Of a stretch of DNA of 64,000 nt, positions 47,779 through 60,744 are shown piece by piece (position 1 is the first letter of the stretch; every line of letters begins with the position of its first letter). This DNA comes from Bolinopsis microptera (taxonomy: Eukaryota; Ctenophora; Tentaculata; Lobata; Bolinopsidae): positions 10,293,113 to 10,357,112 of the forward strand of contig NC_087081.1 of assembly GCF_026151205.1 (NCBI RefSeq). Direction: 5' to 3'. The notes beneath the pieces were generated by a model that worked only from the letters and a program-made list of their open reading frames with translations, did no database searches and was not told where the DNA came from. The translations under genes were made by a program, and so were the position numbers.

Positions 47779-48218
47779 TTAAGTTAATCTCTCCAGTGAG
47801 CTTGTCTCCCCTTCCAATTTATCAGCTCTAGTTTTTTCCTTTGCATAGTTATTTTTAGCTCTCCTCATCGACCTGTTGGCAATATGATTATTTTAAAACA
47901 ATAGCATTATAAAAAATCACATTTAAAGATTAACTTAATATAAAACAATAAGTAATACATTTTATTATCTTGACAAACGACATATATTGAACAATTTTCT
48001 GGACTCAAAATCGAATTATCCAATATATGATAAACTGTTCCAGCTTGTTCCTACCTGTAAGCTTTGATCCACTTGTAAAAGAAGAAAAGAGTGGTGAAGA
48101 GCAAGAATATAGCTATAGCCGTGCTGACTGCAAACTCAGTTTGGAATCTTCTGACTGATTCGCAGGAAACTGGTTCAACGAACAGTAAAGATAGTGTGGT
48201 TAAACGGGATATTGACAT
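47779..48218 (-). CDS. Small single-pass membrane protein, 2 exons
   Basis: Exons 48055-48218 and 47779-47872 (GT-AG, phase 2) give 85 residues from the ATG at 48218. A hydrophobic N-terminus ending VEPVSC looks like a signal peptide. It is followed by a short linker, one strong transmembrane segment (STAIAIFLLFTTLFFFY) and a basic then acidic cytosolic tail ending SLERLT. I do not recognise the family. An acceptor-like CCAG just before the ATG leaves room for a 5' non-coding exon. Support comes from the splice-consistent frame and the membrane topology. It could be part of a longer gene. Confidence 0.6.
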
Positions 48219-48902
48219 GCCTGGAACATATATATGCTTTTACATTAGTTTTATCAAGGATATTAGACATTGTAGCAAAGCCAAATATGTTTTAAATCAA
48301 GGATGGTGGTTAATATTATTATCAGGATCAGCACATTAACCGTGTTCATTCATTTGTCGTTGCAGATTTAGATACTTGAAACATACCAAAGACAAACTTA
48401 TAAAGAAAAATAAGTTTGTATTTTTTATAAGTCTAGTTTCAAACTTTGAACTTTCATTAAGTTAAATACTTTCAAGGTATGATGGTCGGATCTATCAAAC
48501 AACGCTAATATTGGCTGGCAAATAAAACTAAAAGGTAGAGATGAGACAAATTTTAATTTTAAATTGAAACTGAAAAAATGACTGACCATCCACTATACTA
48601 AGCAAATAGGAAAGCTGCTAAAAGTAAAATGATTCACTTTGAAGTTAATCATGCAGAAGTCCTTTACAAAAGTGATGTCAATTATGCAACACTAATACGT
48701 TCTAAAGTATAGTTTGAACCACATGAGATTCGTTCATCAGAATGCACTGTATTAGTATACTGATACATGATAGTGATACAGCACTCAAACGCTACAATCT
48801 ACATTGCTTCTAATTTAATACAGTGCTAATTAGTATAGTGGCTCCGTACTCCGTAGTCATTAGGCTCTGTAGGTTGAAACGCATGGCTCTTACATCCCAC
48901 AC

Positions 48903-49031
48903 CACAGGGGGACTATTATTATTAGTGCAAACAAACTGCTGCTGACTGCTGCTAACAATGCGACAGCAGCAGCAGTCATGTAGGAGCGGCAGCAGTTAGC
49001 AGCAGTTCCTATGTACTATAGTCCCCCTGTG
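48903..49031. mobile_element. Short MITE with CACAGGGGGACTAT ends
   Basis: 14-bp perfect terminal inverted repeats with ACAC on both sides (48899-48902, 49032-49035). The interior is GCAGCAGCAG-rich. A CACAG start with a 4-bp duplication would suit the Chapaev group, but the duplication is low in complexity. Confidence 0.6.
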
Positions 49032-49227
49032 ACACGTAGCTTAGCCTTACTAACACTGAATGTTGAAACTTGAGTTCAGAGCCTTGTTAACAATAACAAT
49101 ATTTACCTGGGGACTTGACGGATGTTACTCGTCTAAATTTCTTCGAAGTAGCGCACGCCGCTTTCTTCTCGACGGCAGGTGCTACGAAGTAGCGCGCGCC
49201 GGGCCAGACCATTAACAATGGTCAACC

Positions 49228-50430
49228 TGGGGACCCCAGATTTAATAAGTATAATGATCATAAACATAAAGAATAGAGATTCGGTGGAATGACATAACAG
49301 GCTGAGCGCCGCCCAGCTAGTAAAGTAAGGGGTTGTTCACATATTACGTAATCAGCTGAGCTAGATCGAGGGAGGCCGGGGTTCCGAATAATTACGCTAG
49401 TATAATTTTGACACAATACTAATAGCTATGTGTAAAACTGATTACGGAGGGGGGGTTGATTGACAATGTCAACCCTTCCAGTATGTTGTTGGTAAATGTC
49501 AACCCTTCCAGATCGTTGCTCTGCCATCTGCGAAGCAAGAATGCTAGTTTGCGCGGCGCGTCGAAGCGGCGAAGTCCTCCAAGGGGGGGGACCTCAAGCT
49601 ATCATGACCATGTTCATAAACATAGAATAGAGATTAGGCGGAATGACAGGCTGAGCGCGGCTCAGTAAAAGAGGCGAAGACCGGGTTCGATTATCTCAGA
49701 CTCAGTTATTTCACTTACCTGGGGACTTGCTCTAACCAGAGCCCTCTCGCTTGCAGTAGCGCGCGACCGCTTGAAACAAGCGCGTCACGCAGTACGCGTA
49801 GGCACATGGCTATGTGAACCTGGGGACCTCAGGCTATCAATAGAGATTAGGCGGAATGACAGGCTGACAGTAATTATTTCACGAGCTGCGCATATTAATA
49901 TTATATTTATATATGCTTGATTTGATTCACGTATAATTTTACGCTAATTCTAATGTTAAAATCATACTAATATAAATATATAAAGCCGCGCGCAAAAAGA
50001 GGTATTTTGTATTTGAATTTCTACTTTCTAGTGTTTTAAAGTATTTGATTTCCAGAGTAAGTTGTGTTTTTTGGACGATTATAGTTATATTTCCTTGTAT
50101 TGGAACTGTTAGATTTAGTATTTATCACGACATGTACGGCAACAAATGCAATTTTGTCATAATATACGTTTTGCATTTTGACAGTAGAACTAAACCTGCC
50201 GTGCACGAGTGCACGGCTGTTCGTGGCTTTTGGAAGGATACTAGTGACACTTAGTGACACTTAGTGACACTTAGTGACAGTGACACCTAGTGACACTTAG
50301 TGTAACGACATTGGGTTTCACGGCGGGATAAAAACAAGTATCTTCGGCCATATCTTACTGGGCCGCGCTCAGCCTGTCATTCCGCCTAATCTGTTTGTAA
50401 ACATGATTAGATAGCCTGAGGTCCCCAGGT
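49228..50430. repeat. Cluster of dispersed repeat copies
   Basis: Holds four copies of the CTGGGGACCTCAGGCTATC / GATTAGGCGGAATGACAGGC family (49228-49330, 49580-49660, 49797-49870 and, inverted, 50355-50430). It also holds the second copy of the 47450 repeat (49329-49452) and of the 6262 repeat (49480-49580), and an AGTGACACTT 11-bp array (50243-50300). No gene supported. Confidence 0.7.
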
Positions 50431-51535
50431 AAGCCATATCAGGCTAATAACAAAAAACAGCGGCTGGTCAGCTTAAGGCCACACTAAAACTCAACATGTA
50501 ACTGTAAAGGGTCTCAGAGCAGTGAATACGTTGGCACGTGACCTATACATCTGTCAAAATGATTCATTATCAATTATTCATGACTCACAGCCTCGCTCAA
50601 AGTATGAGTTTCATGAACGGATAATTAGTAAAGGCTCTTACACTTACAGGCAAAAAAGACGTGTTTTCTGCTATGATGTATGAGTTTCAGAGTTTGGAGA
50701 CCTAATTGAACACAGTAGTAACTAGTATGATGTAATTTTATTTCAATTGGAAGGGCCCAGTTCCACGAGCAGTATCAATTTCTTTTCGAACAGAACAACA
50801 AAATAATACTAAGACATAGACAAATTATTAAAAATAAATTCTATATAACATGTACATACTACATAAGAATGTATAAGAATACGTCAAAAGAATGACATAA
50901 ACAATCTATTACAGGGATATATGGATAGCAATAAAGTTAATCAAAGCACAAACAATAATTGACGCTTATCATGAGGGCACTCGCTAAAATGCACAGGTCA
51001 CAGTATCAACACTCTTTAATTACAATACTTTAAAACTGACGTATGTCACAAGAATTACGAGTTTAACTGTGTAATCTGAAGCACTAAAACTTAAAATTAA
51101 GAAGGGTGTCATATTATCATTAATTATGATTGGTGATCAGGTGATTTACATACTACACTACTGGCACTGCATATCAAAAACACGCCATTCCTATCAAGGC
51201 AGCAGATTCAAAGTTTTCTGAGATAAAATTACTATAAACTCTAAAAAAGCACCTTTTATCTGATTGTATTGTGTCCTGAACTGAAACAGTAGACTTAATA
51301 ATTATTATTAAATTATTATGATTAATAAATATAAGATCAAAATGAACAACAATATTAAAAGGGGCAGCGGATGTGTTTGCCATGAACACTGCATGATAAA
51401 ACGATAGATTTCATATTCAAAATTATTGGAATACAGGGATAATGTCTCTTAACGGTGCTCAGTGAAAGCTAAATCCTCTTTATCATTTATCAAAGAACCT
51501 TGTAAATCTGTAAATCTTCGTAAATCTATAACGGT
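50431..51535. other. 3' flank of the receptor gene
   Basis: AT-rich; probably the 3' UTR of the minus-strand receptor plus spacer. No gene seen. Confidence 0.45.
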
Positions 51536-54500
51536 CTAAATTAGCGTTTCCGTGATAATCCCGTCGGTGGGCGACATTCCCTCGCCAATATCGCCTCTCA
51601 TTTCTTCATTGATAACTTGCGTGTGTGCTGCTTGAGTAACTCGAAGCGCTCTTAAATAGCTGACACCATTTAAAAATCCAACAGCAAAACTTTGGACAAT
51701 CTTACTAAAAAATTCTATCAAAGTGTTGTCATACAGTAAAGGGTTGATGACAGAATTCAGTGGTAAAACTATCATTGCGAATGTTACGTACCAATCTGTA
51801 GCATCGATTGACCCGAGATTGTGGAGCCCGCTTATAATTATAAATGGTACCCAACAGGCAAAATCTGTTGCAATGATGATAGCAATCCTGTTTTGCATTG
51901 CCCGGCTTTTACGAAGAGCTTGTGGATTGTTGTTTAGTCCAGAACTCCTGGATGATTTCTGAGTTTTTATATTGATCAACAAGTAAGACAAAGTAATCAC
52001 CACAAAGCAAAATAGGTTGACACCCAGCATGAGCCATACTATCATATCTCCTTTCACGTCAATCATGTCCACTTCCACATCCGATGTTGTTCGGCTTCTT
52101 CTAGGATCGTCACTTCGAACAAAGTACTTAAAAAGGCACACGCCATCATTGCCGTAAAAGTGGACGGTACTTTTATTTAAGCTTCCATAACTTTGGCTGA
52201 ACATGCCATCAACCTTTTCACCGATCTCAGCCCAAGATGTATCAGCGGAGAAATTCTCATTTTTGTAGTATGCGTCAAGAATCTTTATGTGCTTTATTTT
52301 GTTCGGAAAACCGATAAATAACTTGTAGTCTGGATCATAGAACATGCCTTGCACAAAGTAGTCTTCTAAGGCGGGGATCAAGGGTACAATCGCTAATGAT
52401 AGCGAGGCAGTAACGATTCCGATCACAATCACGGCAGCTTTTGTTACTGCTCTTTTATTGACGCGGGTAGGAGCGATCATAGAACTATTCATGATTCCCC
52501 ACATCCTGATCAAACTCAACGCGGTCATCGAAAATAGCGATAGTTGTGATCCTGTAGTGCTGATCACTCCCAAAACAGAACAAGCAGTGCCTGATAACCA
52601 CTCTGCTTGCTTTGCACAGTAATCCTTTCCTAAAATGATACTGTCGAATACAGACAATATGATCAAGTAGACTCCTATAAGGAAATCCCCTAATCCGATT
52701 ATACAGACAAGCACTCTAGTGCAAAGCATACTACCTGATTCAGATTCTCTTACGGAACTTCCAACTTTGGTCACCATGATGACATTAAAAATGGCGGCCA
52801 AAAGGCCCAGCAGCCAGCAATTAAATTTCAATGCCCAATTGGCTAAGATTTCCTTACCACACGACAGGTTACATTCATCTGATAAATCAAAGCAGTCAAA
52901 TCTGCCATCGCACTTCTGGGAATGAGATATTAAGTGGTCTTTTACATCTGTCCGATTTTTCGTATCCTCACAAACTATATGGTTTGTACAAATTCGTTCA
53001 TCTGACAAGTCGCCGCAGTCATCAACCAGATTACATACTTGACTGTATTCAATACAATTATTGTTTTCACATTGGAAGTATGCATTTTCATACTCACCCT
53101 CATCGGACATTGTGACAAAAGTGAGAGCTTTGTTGTTCGCGAGAGTGTAGACTCGGTCAGGATACTGACCAGGGCATGAATCATAGTCTAGGGAAGTGTT
53201 CTGAAGAGGACAAGTAGCATTTAGACATAAACCCATGCAACTCAAGAAGACATAATATTCACCAAACTGATAACTGCAGTTAACGTTTGATGTTGGGACG
53301 TTCATTTCCATTTTGACACCAAACGCATTTCCTGCTGAACTCTCAAATTCCTGAATATGACAATTAGAATCTTCAGATTCCTCCATTGATTCGCACAAAT
53401 CTCGTACAGCACAGCTCTTGATTATAGCAGATGTATTGATGCTCGGGAAATCTCTTGAAATCATACAGATCTCGTTTTCAACTTCACAAGAATTTATACC
53501 ATCACAAAGAAAGTGAAACTCAACATAGCCGTTTTCAGACTCTCCAGGACACAGTAAAACATCCTGGCAGGTTTTGTTTCCTAAATATATTCTCTTAGTA
53601 CCTTCATCTATCTCTCCACAGTGTGTCAACTCAAAGTTCCCTTTTACATCTTCTCCATTTAAACAATCTCTTTGATTATCCAGTAACCATGCGACAGGAA
53701 TTGGCATGTTTTTATCGGCATTAAAGCTTCGACTGCAATTCAAATAACCCAACGTTGTGGAGTGACATATATCAAGAGTCTCATCACTACCATCAACACA
53801 GTCACTAAATCCATCGCAGAGTTTGTGTTTGTGAACAAGACAGTCAGCACTTAACCCAGGTGGTGAATTACATTCATTTTCTAGGTTATCATCACAAAGA
53901 TTAACTGGCTCATTGGCCAGCTTAAATTCATTACCGCAGACCACGTACTTTGAGACACTAGACATATAACCACTGATCAAGCAGTGTCCTCCCACTCTGG
54001 TCACATCAGTGCAGTTTGTCTGGTCTAGATAATTGTAACAGTACGGATATTTATCACCTGAACTGAGATCAAACACAGCACACCTAGTGTAATTAAGTAT
54101 GGGGGCTAGAATGTCGTGTCCATACGTCACTTTACTGAAGTAATGAATACAGGTGTGTATTGTGGTGTTCTCAACATCACAGTCCTTCTCATCCTCCCCG
54201 GCAGTACACTTAAATAAACCTATTCCATTACGAACCCGGGATAGAGGTACATAATACCCACTAACGCAGTTAACTCCGTACGTGTGACCACCACAGTGAC
54301 TCTCATCTTCACACCTTTTAATGTCACATTTGTCATCGCACTCAATATTTGTGCTGCTGTCCGTATAAGTGCTTAATGATGTGTTCTCACCAGAATAATT
54401 CCCACAATCCAAGTTACACGTTACAAAACTATTCACTCCTAACCCACGGAAATAACCTCCACAGAGGAAATAACTTTGTTTTGTCGGTTTTGTATTAAAA

Positions 54501-57500
54501 CCACACGCCTGATAAACATACGGATCATTTTCACACACAGAGGAGACATTTGAGAGCGTGTTACGCTCACTACCCATTACATAGCTAACATTCGAATAGG
54601 CACACATGTGAAAGTACTCTTTTCTACTCTCATCAAAACAAAGTTTCTTCAAAAATCCACCAATGTTTGTTATAGCGCAATTTTTGTGTGATACGTCCCG
54701 ATTTTCCTTTGCACATCCTGGAAAATTGCTGGGTAAAAATTGCTATTCAAAAAATTCCAATAGAACTACAAAGTTTTGAGAACTATCTGTTGCACCTTAA
54801 ATTTTTCCCTACTGATCGACAATATGAATATGACTTTTCTGTCCTGATTAATCAAAATAAAATGTTGGTGTATTACATATTAATTTACATCAAACCTGTA
54901 TTACTAAAGCAGCGGAGCCAAATGCTGTCCCGGTATTTACAGTTGTGTCTCTTAATCCTAGAATCGCAATCTGATATGGCAGTGTCATTATTTTTACAGC
55001 TTACTTCACCCAATGTTACTGGTACGTCTGTTTGGTTACGCCAATCCCTGAAAGATTTAAGAATTAAGTGCAAAATGTTCAAATGTTTAGAGTTAAAATA
55101 TGCTAATTAATTTCATAACAAGTGCAAAGAGTTGATAAACAAATTAAAACTTACTCAGGAACGTATTTCAAGTTTCTCGGGTAACTCCCCCAGTCTGAGA
55201 AGTGATGTCCGATTGACCGGCAAAAAAGTTGTGCTGAATACCAGTTAAACTCGTCCTTACAAACGATACCATTCTTTTCGTTCCCGGTCTGCTTGTTGAC
55301 AACTGTTGCTATCAGAAGACCTTCCTTATCGTTTATTCTCTTTGTTCACTCTACCAAGTTAATTAAAGTTGCTCTTTCGAATTCCCAAAGACGCTCTGAA
55401 ACGATTACGGAAAATGTTAGTAGCGACAATTGGTATTCTTAAAAATATCAAATCAAAACTACAAAACTACTTTGTACTAAGGCATTACATGACCTCCATG
55501 ATTATCCCTAGAATCTCCCGTCAAATAATAAATAAACACGAGCATGCAATGTACTATACGATAATTTATTTTACACCCTCAGCTGTATCCACTTATCAAG
55601 TATCAGACCAAACATTGCCGGGTTTTAAAATACTTCATAGTGCACCTCTTAAACCGTTTTTCTAGTCTCAGATAACTTATTAACTGCCTAATAACCAACC
55701 TATGTTAAACGAGTGAGATGCAGTGTCATGCACTGAGAACTTGATACTGTCCACATCTCGTCTCCAAATAGTGTCCCAGAGATCAGCTGGGTAGTCAGGA
55801 TTATCACACGTGTCAGATGACACTGTTGTGTTAAGTACCAGCTCTCCGTTACAGAATATTACAGTTCTATAACCATGCTTCTGTATCACCCAGTGTTTGA
55901 TATCTTTTACTGGTAGACTAGTTGGGAAGGGAGTGGAATATCGCTGGCAGTACGGCAGTGCATACTTTACAGGGGAGGAGAAATATATTTCAATACCTCC
56001 TGCAGTTGCCTTATCTTCATCATAGTACCATACCAATATATCGTTACCGCTACCCTCAGTACTGTACGTTCTTACGTGTAGATAAGACGTCTCTATATCA
56101 GCAGGGATATATGTGTCTCGTACAACAGGATTCCACATATCTGCTGAGTTGTTAGTTATTTTGAGATAAATTAAGATGAATGTATTTTGAGCTACACAAC
56201 AGACTATTAACATGTTATAACAAGGTGTTATAATATTCATTATTTCAAATGCGGACGAATCACCAAGATAAATTCAATTTTATCCTGAATCGATAATGGT
56301 ATAGTAAAAATCCATCACCTGTTCCGTTGTTGCAATTTAGCCACACGCTGTTAGTGTTACTGCAAGTGTCTGCTAGTATATTGATATTACATCCAGCTTT
56401 TTCATCTTCATTCTTGTCTTCGCAGCTCATAATACCCAATAACATAGATCCATTCTGTTGTAACAACGTTCTGGAATGTATTGTTGATGAATACAATTGT
56501 CAGAGTATTCCTCTCAGCACAACGTGTTTGAATCAATTATGTTCAACGAAAAATAGAAATAAAAGACTCACTCGGAGATGAGTTTAAAGTTGTTTGGTCT
56601 GCTGTCCCACATTCCCTGTTTGTTTCCAAAGTAGCGACAAAGGGTATTTGCTGAGCACCAGTTGAAGTTATCAGGACAAACGGTCACATTCCTCATTTCT
56701 CTGCTTTGGTTGTTTGCAAAATTTACCATAAGCAGACCATCGTTTATTGTACGAATAACTGTACCGTTCACCTCTTGAATTAGGGCCGCTTCGTAAAACT
56801 GCCAGTCTGAGGTAGTGAGCAGTATTTGAAGTGTTTCGTTTTCTTTTTTTACATAAAACAATTACGGTTGCATGAAACAATTCAATAAGCTAATATGAAA
56901 AGTAGATTTATGAAGACTCTATATTGCTAAATCACTAGATTTTATTGTTAGACACTTAAAGTTGATAACGATTAACAGTCTGATTAAAATGCTTGAGAAA
57001 ATTCTAAAGTGATTATTGATTAAACCATTAACAATTTAAAAACATTTGAAAGCTCCTTGAAACACCCTGTATGAAGACTTTTTTATTGAAGATGTATGAT
57101 TTAAACCTGACAATTGACATGTCATAGCAAGGTCGAGTCTCGAACGCTTCCCCAACACAATCAGCACCACCCTGTAACGGAAGAGGTTCGGTACAAGTTC
57201 TCATTCGAGTTTGGTTGCCTCTTCCACAAGTTACTGAACATTCTGACCAATCTCCAAATTCACTATACCCTCCATCACCTGACAAATAGAACATTATGTT
57301 GGTATCACTAGCTTCGTAGTCAAAGTAAGTAAGAATATGGTGAACCTAATTTTTGGTTTGGTTCATAAAGTCTCCATAAAAATCGTGATAAAACTAGGAA
57401 ATGATTACTTCCGTGTAGCCACGACTATGTTTGACAAAACCTTTATACAATTTAAGTAATCATCATCAGTCTATGTAAAAAGTTTACCTTCGCCACAAGT

Positions 57501-57875
57501 TAGGAAGACATCCTCGTAATGATCACAGTCATGAGTTTCACTGTAACTACAAGATGACCACTCATGATCATCAAGGCATTGCACATTATCCAGTTTGATG
57601 TTCAAATTATCCTGTAAGCTAAAATAGTATCCATTTTCCCAACTTTGTGCGCCAGGAGATCCTATTTCTTTACAAATCGTATGTGCAGCATTATAATCAA
57701 AATCATCGTCACACACTGTTCCACCCTTGTAAAGCAACAGACCTTTTTCATCCTCCGGAAGATCTTTTCCATTTTCATCAACGATTCGGAACAAGATACC
57801 AGTTCCAGTAGTTGGTGCAACATCTGAGTTGGATATATTGTCAGATTTATTAGAAGTTTTGTTGCTCAGAACCAT
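51536..57875 (-). CDS. Mosaic SRCR / TSP1 / LDLa G-protein-coupled receptor (5' end not found)
   Basis: Terminal exon 51536-54717 encodes several LDL-receptor class A repeats (for example LCDGFSDCVDGSDE, CNLVDDCGDLSDE, CDGRFDCFDLSDEC) and then a class-A-type seven-helix domain from about residue 605 of its frame. CWVP is in helix 6, NPLLY in helix 7, and a degenerate SLIRM stands where DRY would be. Upstream exons join in phase: 54896-55047 and 55155 to about 55325 (SRCR halves), 55700-56143 (beta-rich domain with GYRTVIFCNGELVLN, not identified), 56319-56470 and 56572 to about 56860 (SRCR halves), 57107-57278 (TSP1 repeat, FGDWSECSVTCGRG), 57488-57875 (full SRCR). The two second-half SRCR exons are both 152 bp, which suggests domain duplication. 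The acceptors of the 55155 and 56572 exons are unresolved, and no signal peptide exon was found, so the gene may extend upstream. The product is likely a cell-surface receptor; its ligand is unknown. Confidence 0.75.
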
Positions 57876-58083
57876 TGGTTATTGTATAGTCCAATTCGGA
57901 GTTACTAAATCTACACTGAAATGCAGGACCGAGGTAGTCTACCAAAAAAAATGGATTTTTTAAATCGGGTATCACTGATGCTTTAAGCATGAAATATTAA
58001 ATGCAGGATAACCCATTTGACGAAAATGACCTTTGATATGCTCATCAAATCCGGTCATATTTCGTATCTATTGTATTTAAACA

Positions 58084-58140
58084 ACTTTCATAATCATAGA
58101 CAATCTCCGAATTCACTATACCCTCCATCAACTGAGAAAC
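58084..58140 (-). pseudogene. Truncated TSP1 exon copy
   Basis: Minus-strand reading VDGGYSEFGD matches the start of the TSP1 exon at 57107-57278 and then runs to a stop. Intact exons end here and LINE sequence follows, so this may mark a broken duplicate. Confidence 0.55.
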
Positions 58141-58189
58141 AAAGTTTACAGTGATTTTAAATTATAAACTATTAACAAAGATAATAAAG

Positions 58190-59430
58190 ACTGCATTTTT
58201 GATAATTTCTCTGAGATAACAGCTGATGAACTCAAAGACCTGGTCTCAAAGATGTCCAACAATTTCTGCTGCTTGAAATTGGGATCCAATCCCAGCATTT
58301 CTCTTAAAAACTGTGTTGCTAAACTGACACCTTTTCTACTCCACGTTTTAAACTCATCCCAGAAGACTGGAATCTTTCCCTCAGATATGAATACAGCAGT
58401 CATCAAGCCGACTTTAAAGAAGAAAATGCTGATGTTGTTATTCTCAGTAACTATCGACCTAACATCTCTGCCTTCTCCAAGATCCTAAAGAGAATTTTAC
58501 TAAACCAGCCAAATGTCCATCTCACGAATCATAGCCTTTACTCAGTATTCTGACTCAGAAGTCCAATCTTGACATAACCGCCCTAATCACAGCTGTGAAA
58601 CATTACTTGTAAGAATGTGTGATGATCTTAACAGTTAACAAAGAAATTGAAGCTGGGAATGTTGTTATAGCTGTACTTCTCGACTTGAGTGCAGCGTATG
58701 ATACGATACCATTGACCACACAGTCGTACTGGAAAAGCTTATGAAAGACTATGGAATTACTGGAATTGGACTGCAATGGAAAAGGTCCTACCTTGAGAAA
58801 AGACATTTATGTGTTAAGATTGATGATACTCTTTCTTCTTTCTTGGAGCTTTTGTAACTGTACATCTCGTTTCAACCAAACCGTGTGGTACAGTTCACTG
58901 ATGTCTGAGACAGAAAAAACAAATGTCTCCCAGAGATAAAAGCATGGATGGTGAACAACTACATGAAACTAAACGAAACAAAGACAGAACTACTGGTGTT
59001 AGGAAAGAGCCATGTTCTAAAGAAGTGTGAACTCAATATCAGACTGCAATTTGGAAGCACCGAAATTCTACCTACGGAGTGCAAAGAAGACAGTTGGAAG
59101 CACCGCTTGAAGAGTCTAGGTGTAAAATTTGATGAAACTTTAAGTATGGAAAGACAGCTATCAATAATGTGAAAAGGAAATGTAGGAAATGTAGCTAGAT
59201 CTATCCTTAATGGGGCAGTTCGTTTAATCTATAAAATTGAAGACAGAACCACGGACTTGGTTCCCTTCTATACGACTATGCCCACATACTCCCTAGCCTA
59301 TAGACCAGCGAATCGTCTTCAAAGTTTGTCTTATATTAACCTACAGATCAGTTCACGGTACATGGTTTCAGACGGAACCGCTCATGTATTGATCAGATTT
59401 ATTCCATCCGCACCATTATTCATAACTGTA
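58190..59430 (+). pseudogene. Decayed LINE reverse transcriptase
   Basis: Reading frames with frameshifts give FPSDMNTAVIKPTLKKENAD, LSNYRPNISAFSKILKRILL, VVIAVLLDLSAAYDTI, KAWMVNNYMKLNETKTELLV and LGVKFDETLS. These are typical of a Jockey/CR1-type RT. Multiple stops; not functional. Confidence 0.75.
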
Positions 59431-59489
59431 TTGAGTTTAACATTCCACTTTATGTAAATTTCATTAATTTTAAGGTGCGTTTGATTCCA

Positions 59490-60045
59490 TCATAAGAAAG
59501 TTTATCTGGTCAAGCATGAGACACTATGGAGTATGGACTTCCTGAGAAATATGTTAGAATCTTTCAGGCATTTTTCAACGGAACCATGAGTGCTGTTATG
59601 TCAGGGTTAATGGTGAAATGTCTGATTGGTTCTCTGTCAATTCAGGCACTGGACAGGGTGATATCCAGGGCCCTCCTCTATTTAAGTTTTGTCAGAACTT
59701 TGGAATCTTTTTGGCTGAGGTTCACAAGGCAATCAGTCATGGTACTGTACTGCAAAAGGAACTGAAGGGTGCAGATTTAAAAGTTATCATGGATATTGAC
59801 TACGCTGATGATCTGGCAGTGATGGACAATACTGAAAAAGGGATGCAGGAGTCCACTGATATTATCGCTTATTACACCTCTTATGCTGGGTTAAAGATCA
59901 ACGCTATAAAAACACAGTGCATGGCAATCAGCAAGTGTGTGTCCCAGCGACCTTACACCGAAAGAGACAGTATAAAGCTAACAGTGGATGGAGAACCTGT
60001 TGAATAGGTCAGTAACTTTGTTTCTCTTGGTGTCATGCGACAAAA
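59490..60045 (+). pseudogene. Second LINE reverse transcriptase fragment
   Basis: Frames give YVRIFQAFFNGTMSAV, SGTGQGDIQGPPLF, IDYADDLAVMDNTEKGM (YADD motif) and YAGLKINAIKTQCMAISK, with a frameshift at about 59640. It is a different LINE type from the one just upstream. Confidence 0.75.
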
Positions 60046-60744
60046 ATTACCCCTTTTTACTGTTCAGCGGTTTATGGAACTAGCGTATCGCTAGCGCTTA
60101 AAATTATCATGTTTTCATGATGCAACATTTTATTTTATAATTATATGCCCCTTTTTTTGGTTTAGCGGCCCAGATCAAGCCCATTGCCGGTGCTTCAACA
60201 ATGAACATATATGGAGTTACAATTTGTAATATCCGTATTTATCCAAGTTTTTATTAGTATGAAACGTGTTGATCTAAAATCATAACAAATGAGCATAACA
60301 CTTAATTAATTAGTTTAATACTTATTCTACGCCGCTTCAGTGGCTGTAAGAAAAATATTACTCTGTGCCTACCGCAAGGGGCTTCTGAGTGTTTAGTTTG
60401 CCATCGACCATTTGTGTTCAAAATTGTCCAAATTTTAACATTGTTTCATTGTATTTTACAACAAATGAATTATTCGACCCGATAAATAGGATAAAAAGGA
60501 TTTTTAAAAGGTTCCATTGTTTTGTAATCATGACCCGTTAGTTATAAAACAGATGAAATTAAAAGTGTAGATTTTTGAATACTTTTATCTACCTTATCGG
60601 ACTTTATTTGAATGGAAATTAATTGGACGCTGGATGCCCTAACATTCATTTTAGTGTCCGTTCAAATAAATTCCGATAAGTTTATTAAACTAAATACTGA
60701 TAATAAATGCCCTCTAGTGTTCATTTTAAATTCTGTTCAAAATT
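60046..60744. other. Non-coding spacer
   Basis: No gene seen. Degenerate copies of a TGTCCGTTCAAATAA...CCGATAAG motif occur at about 60598-60690. Confidence 0.4.

Noticed and set aside
48091-48339. Plus-strand 82-codon frame
   Set aside because: The minus strand gives a better explanation: a signal-like start, TM helix and splice-consistent second exon.
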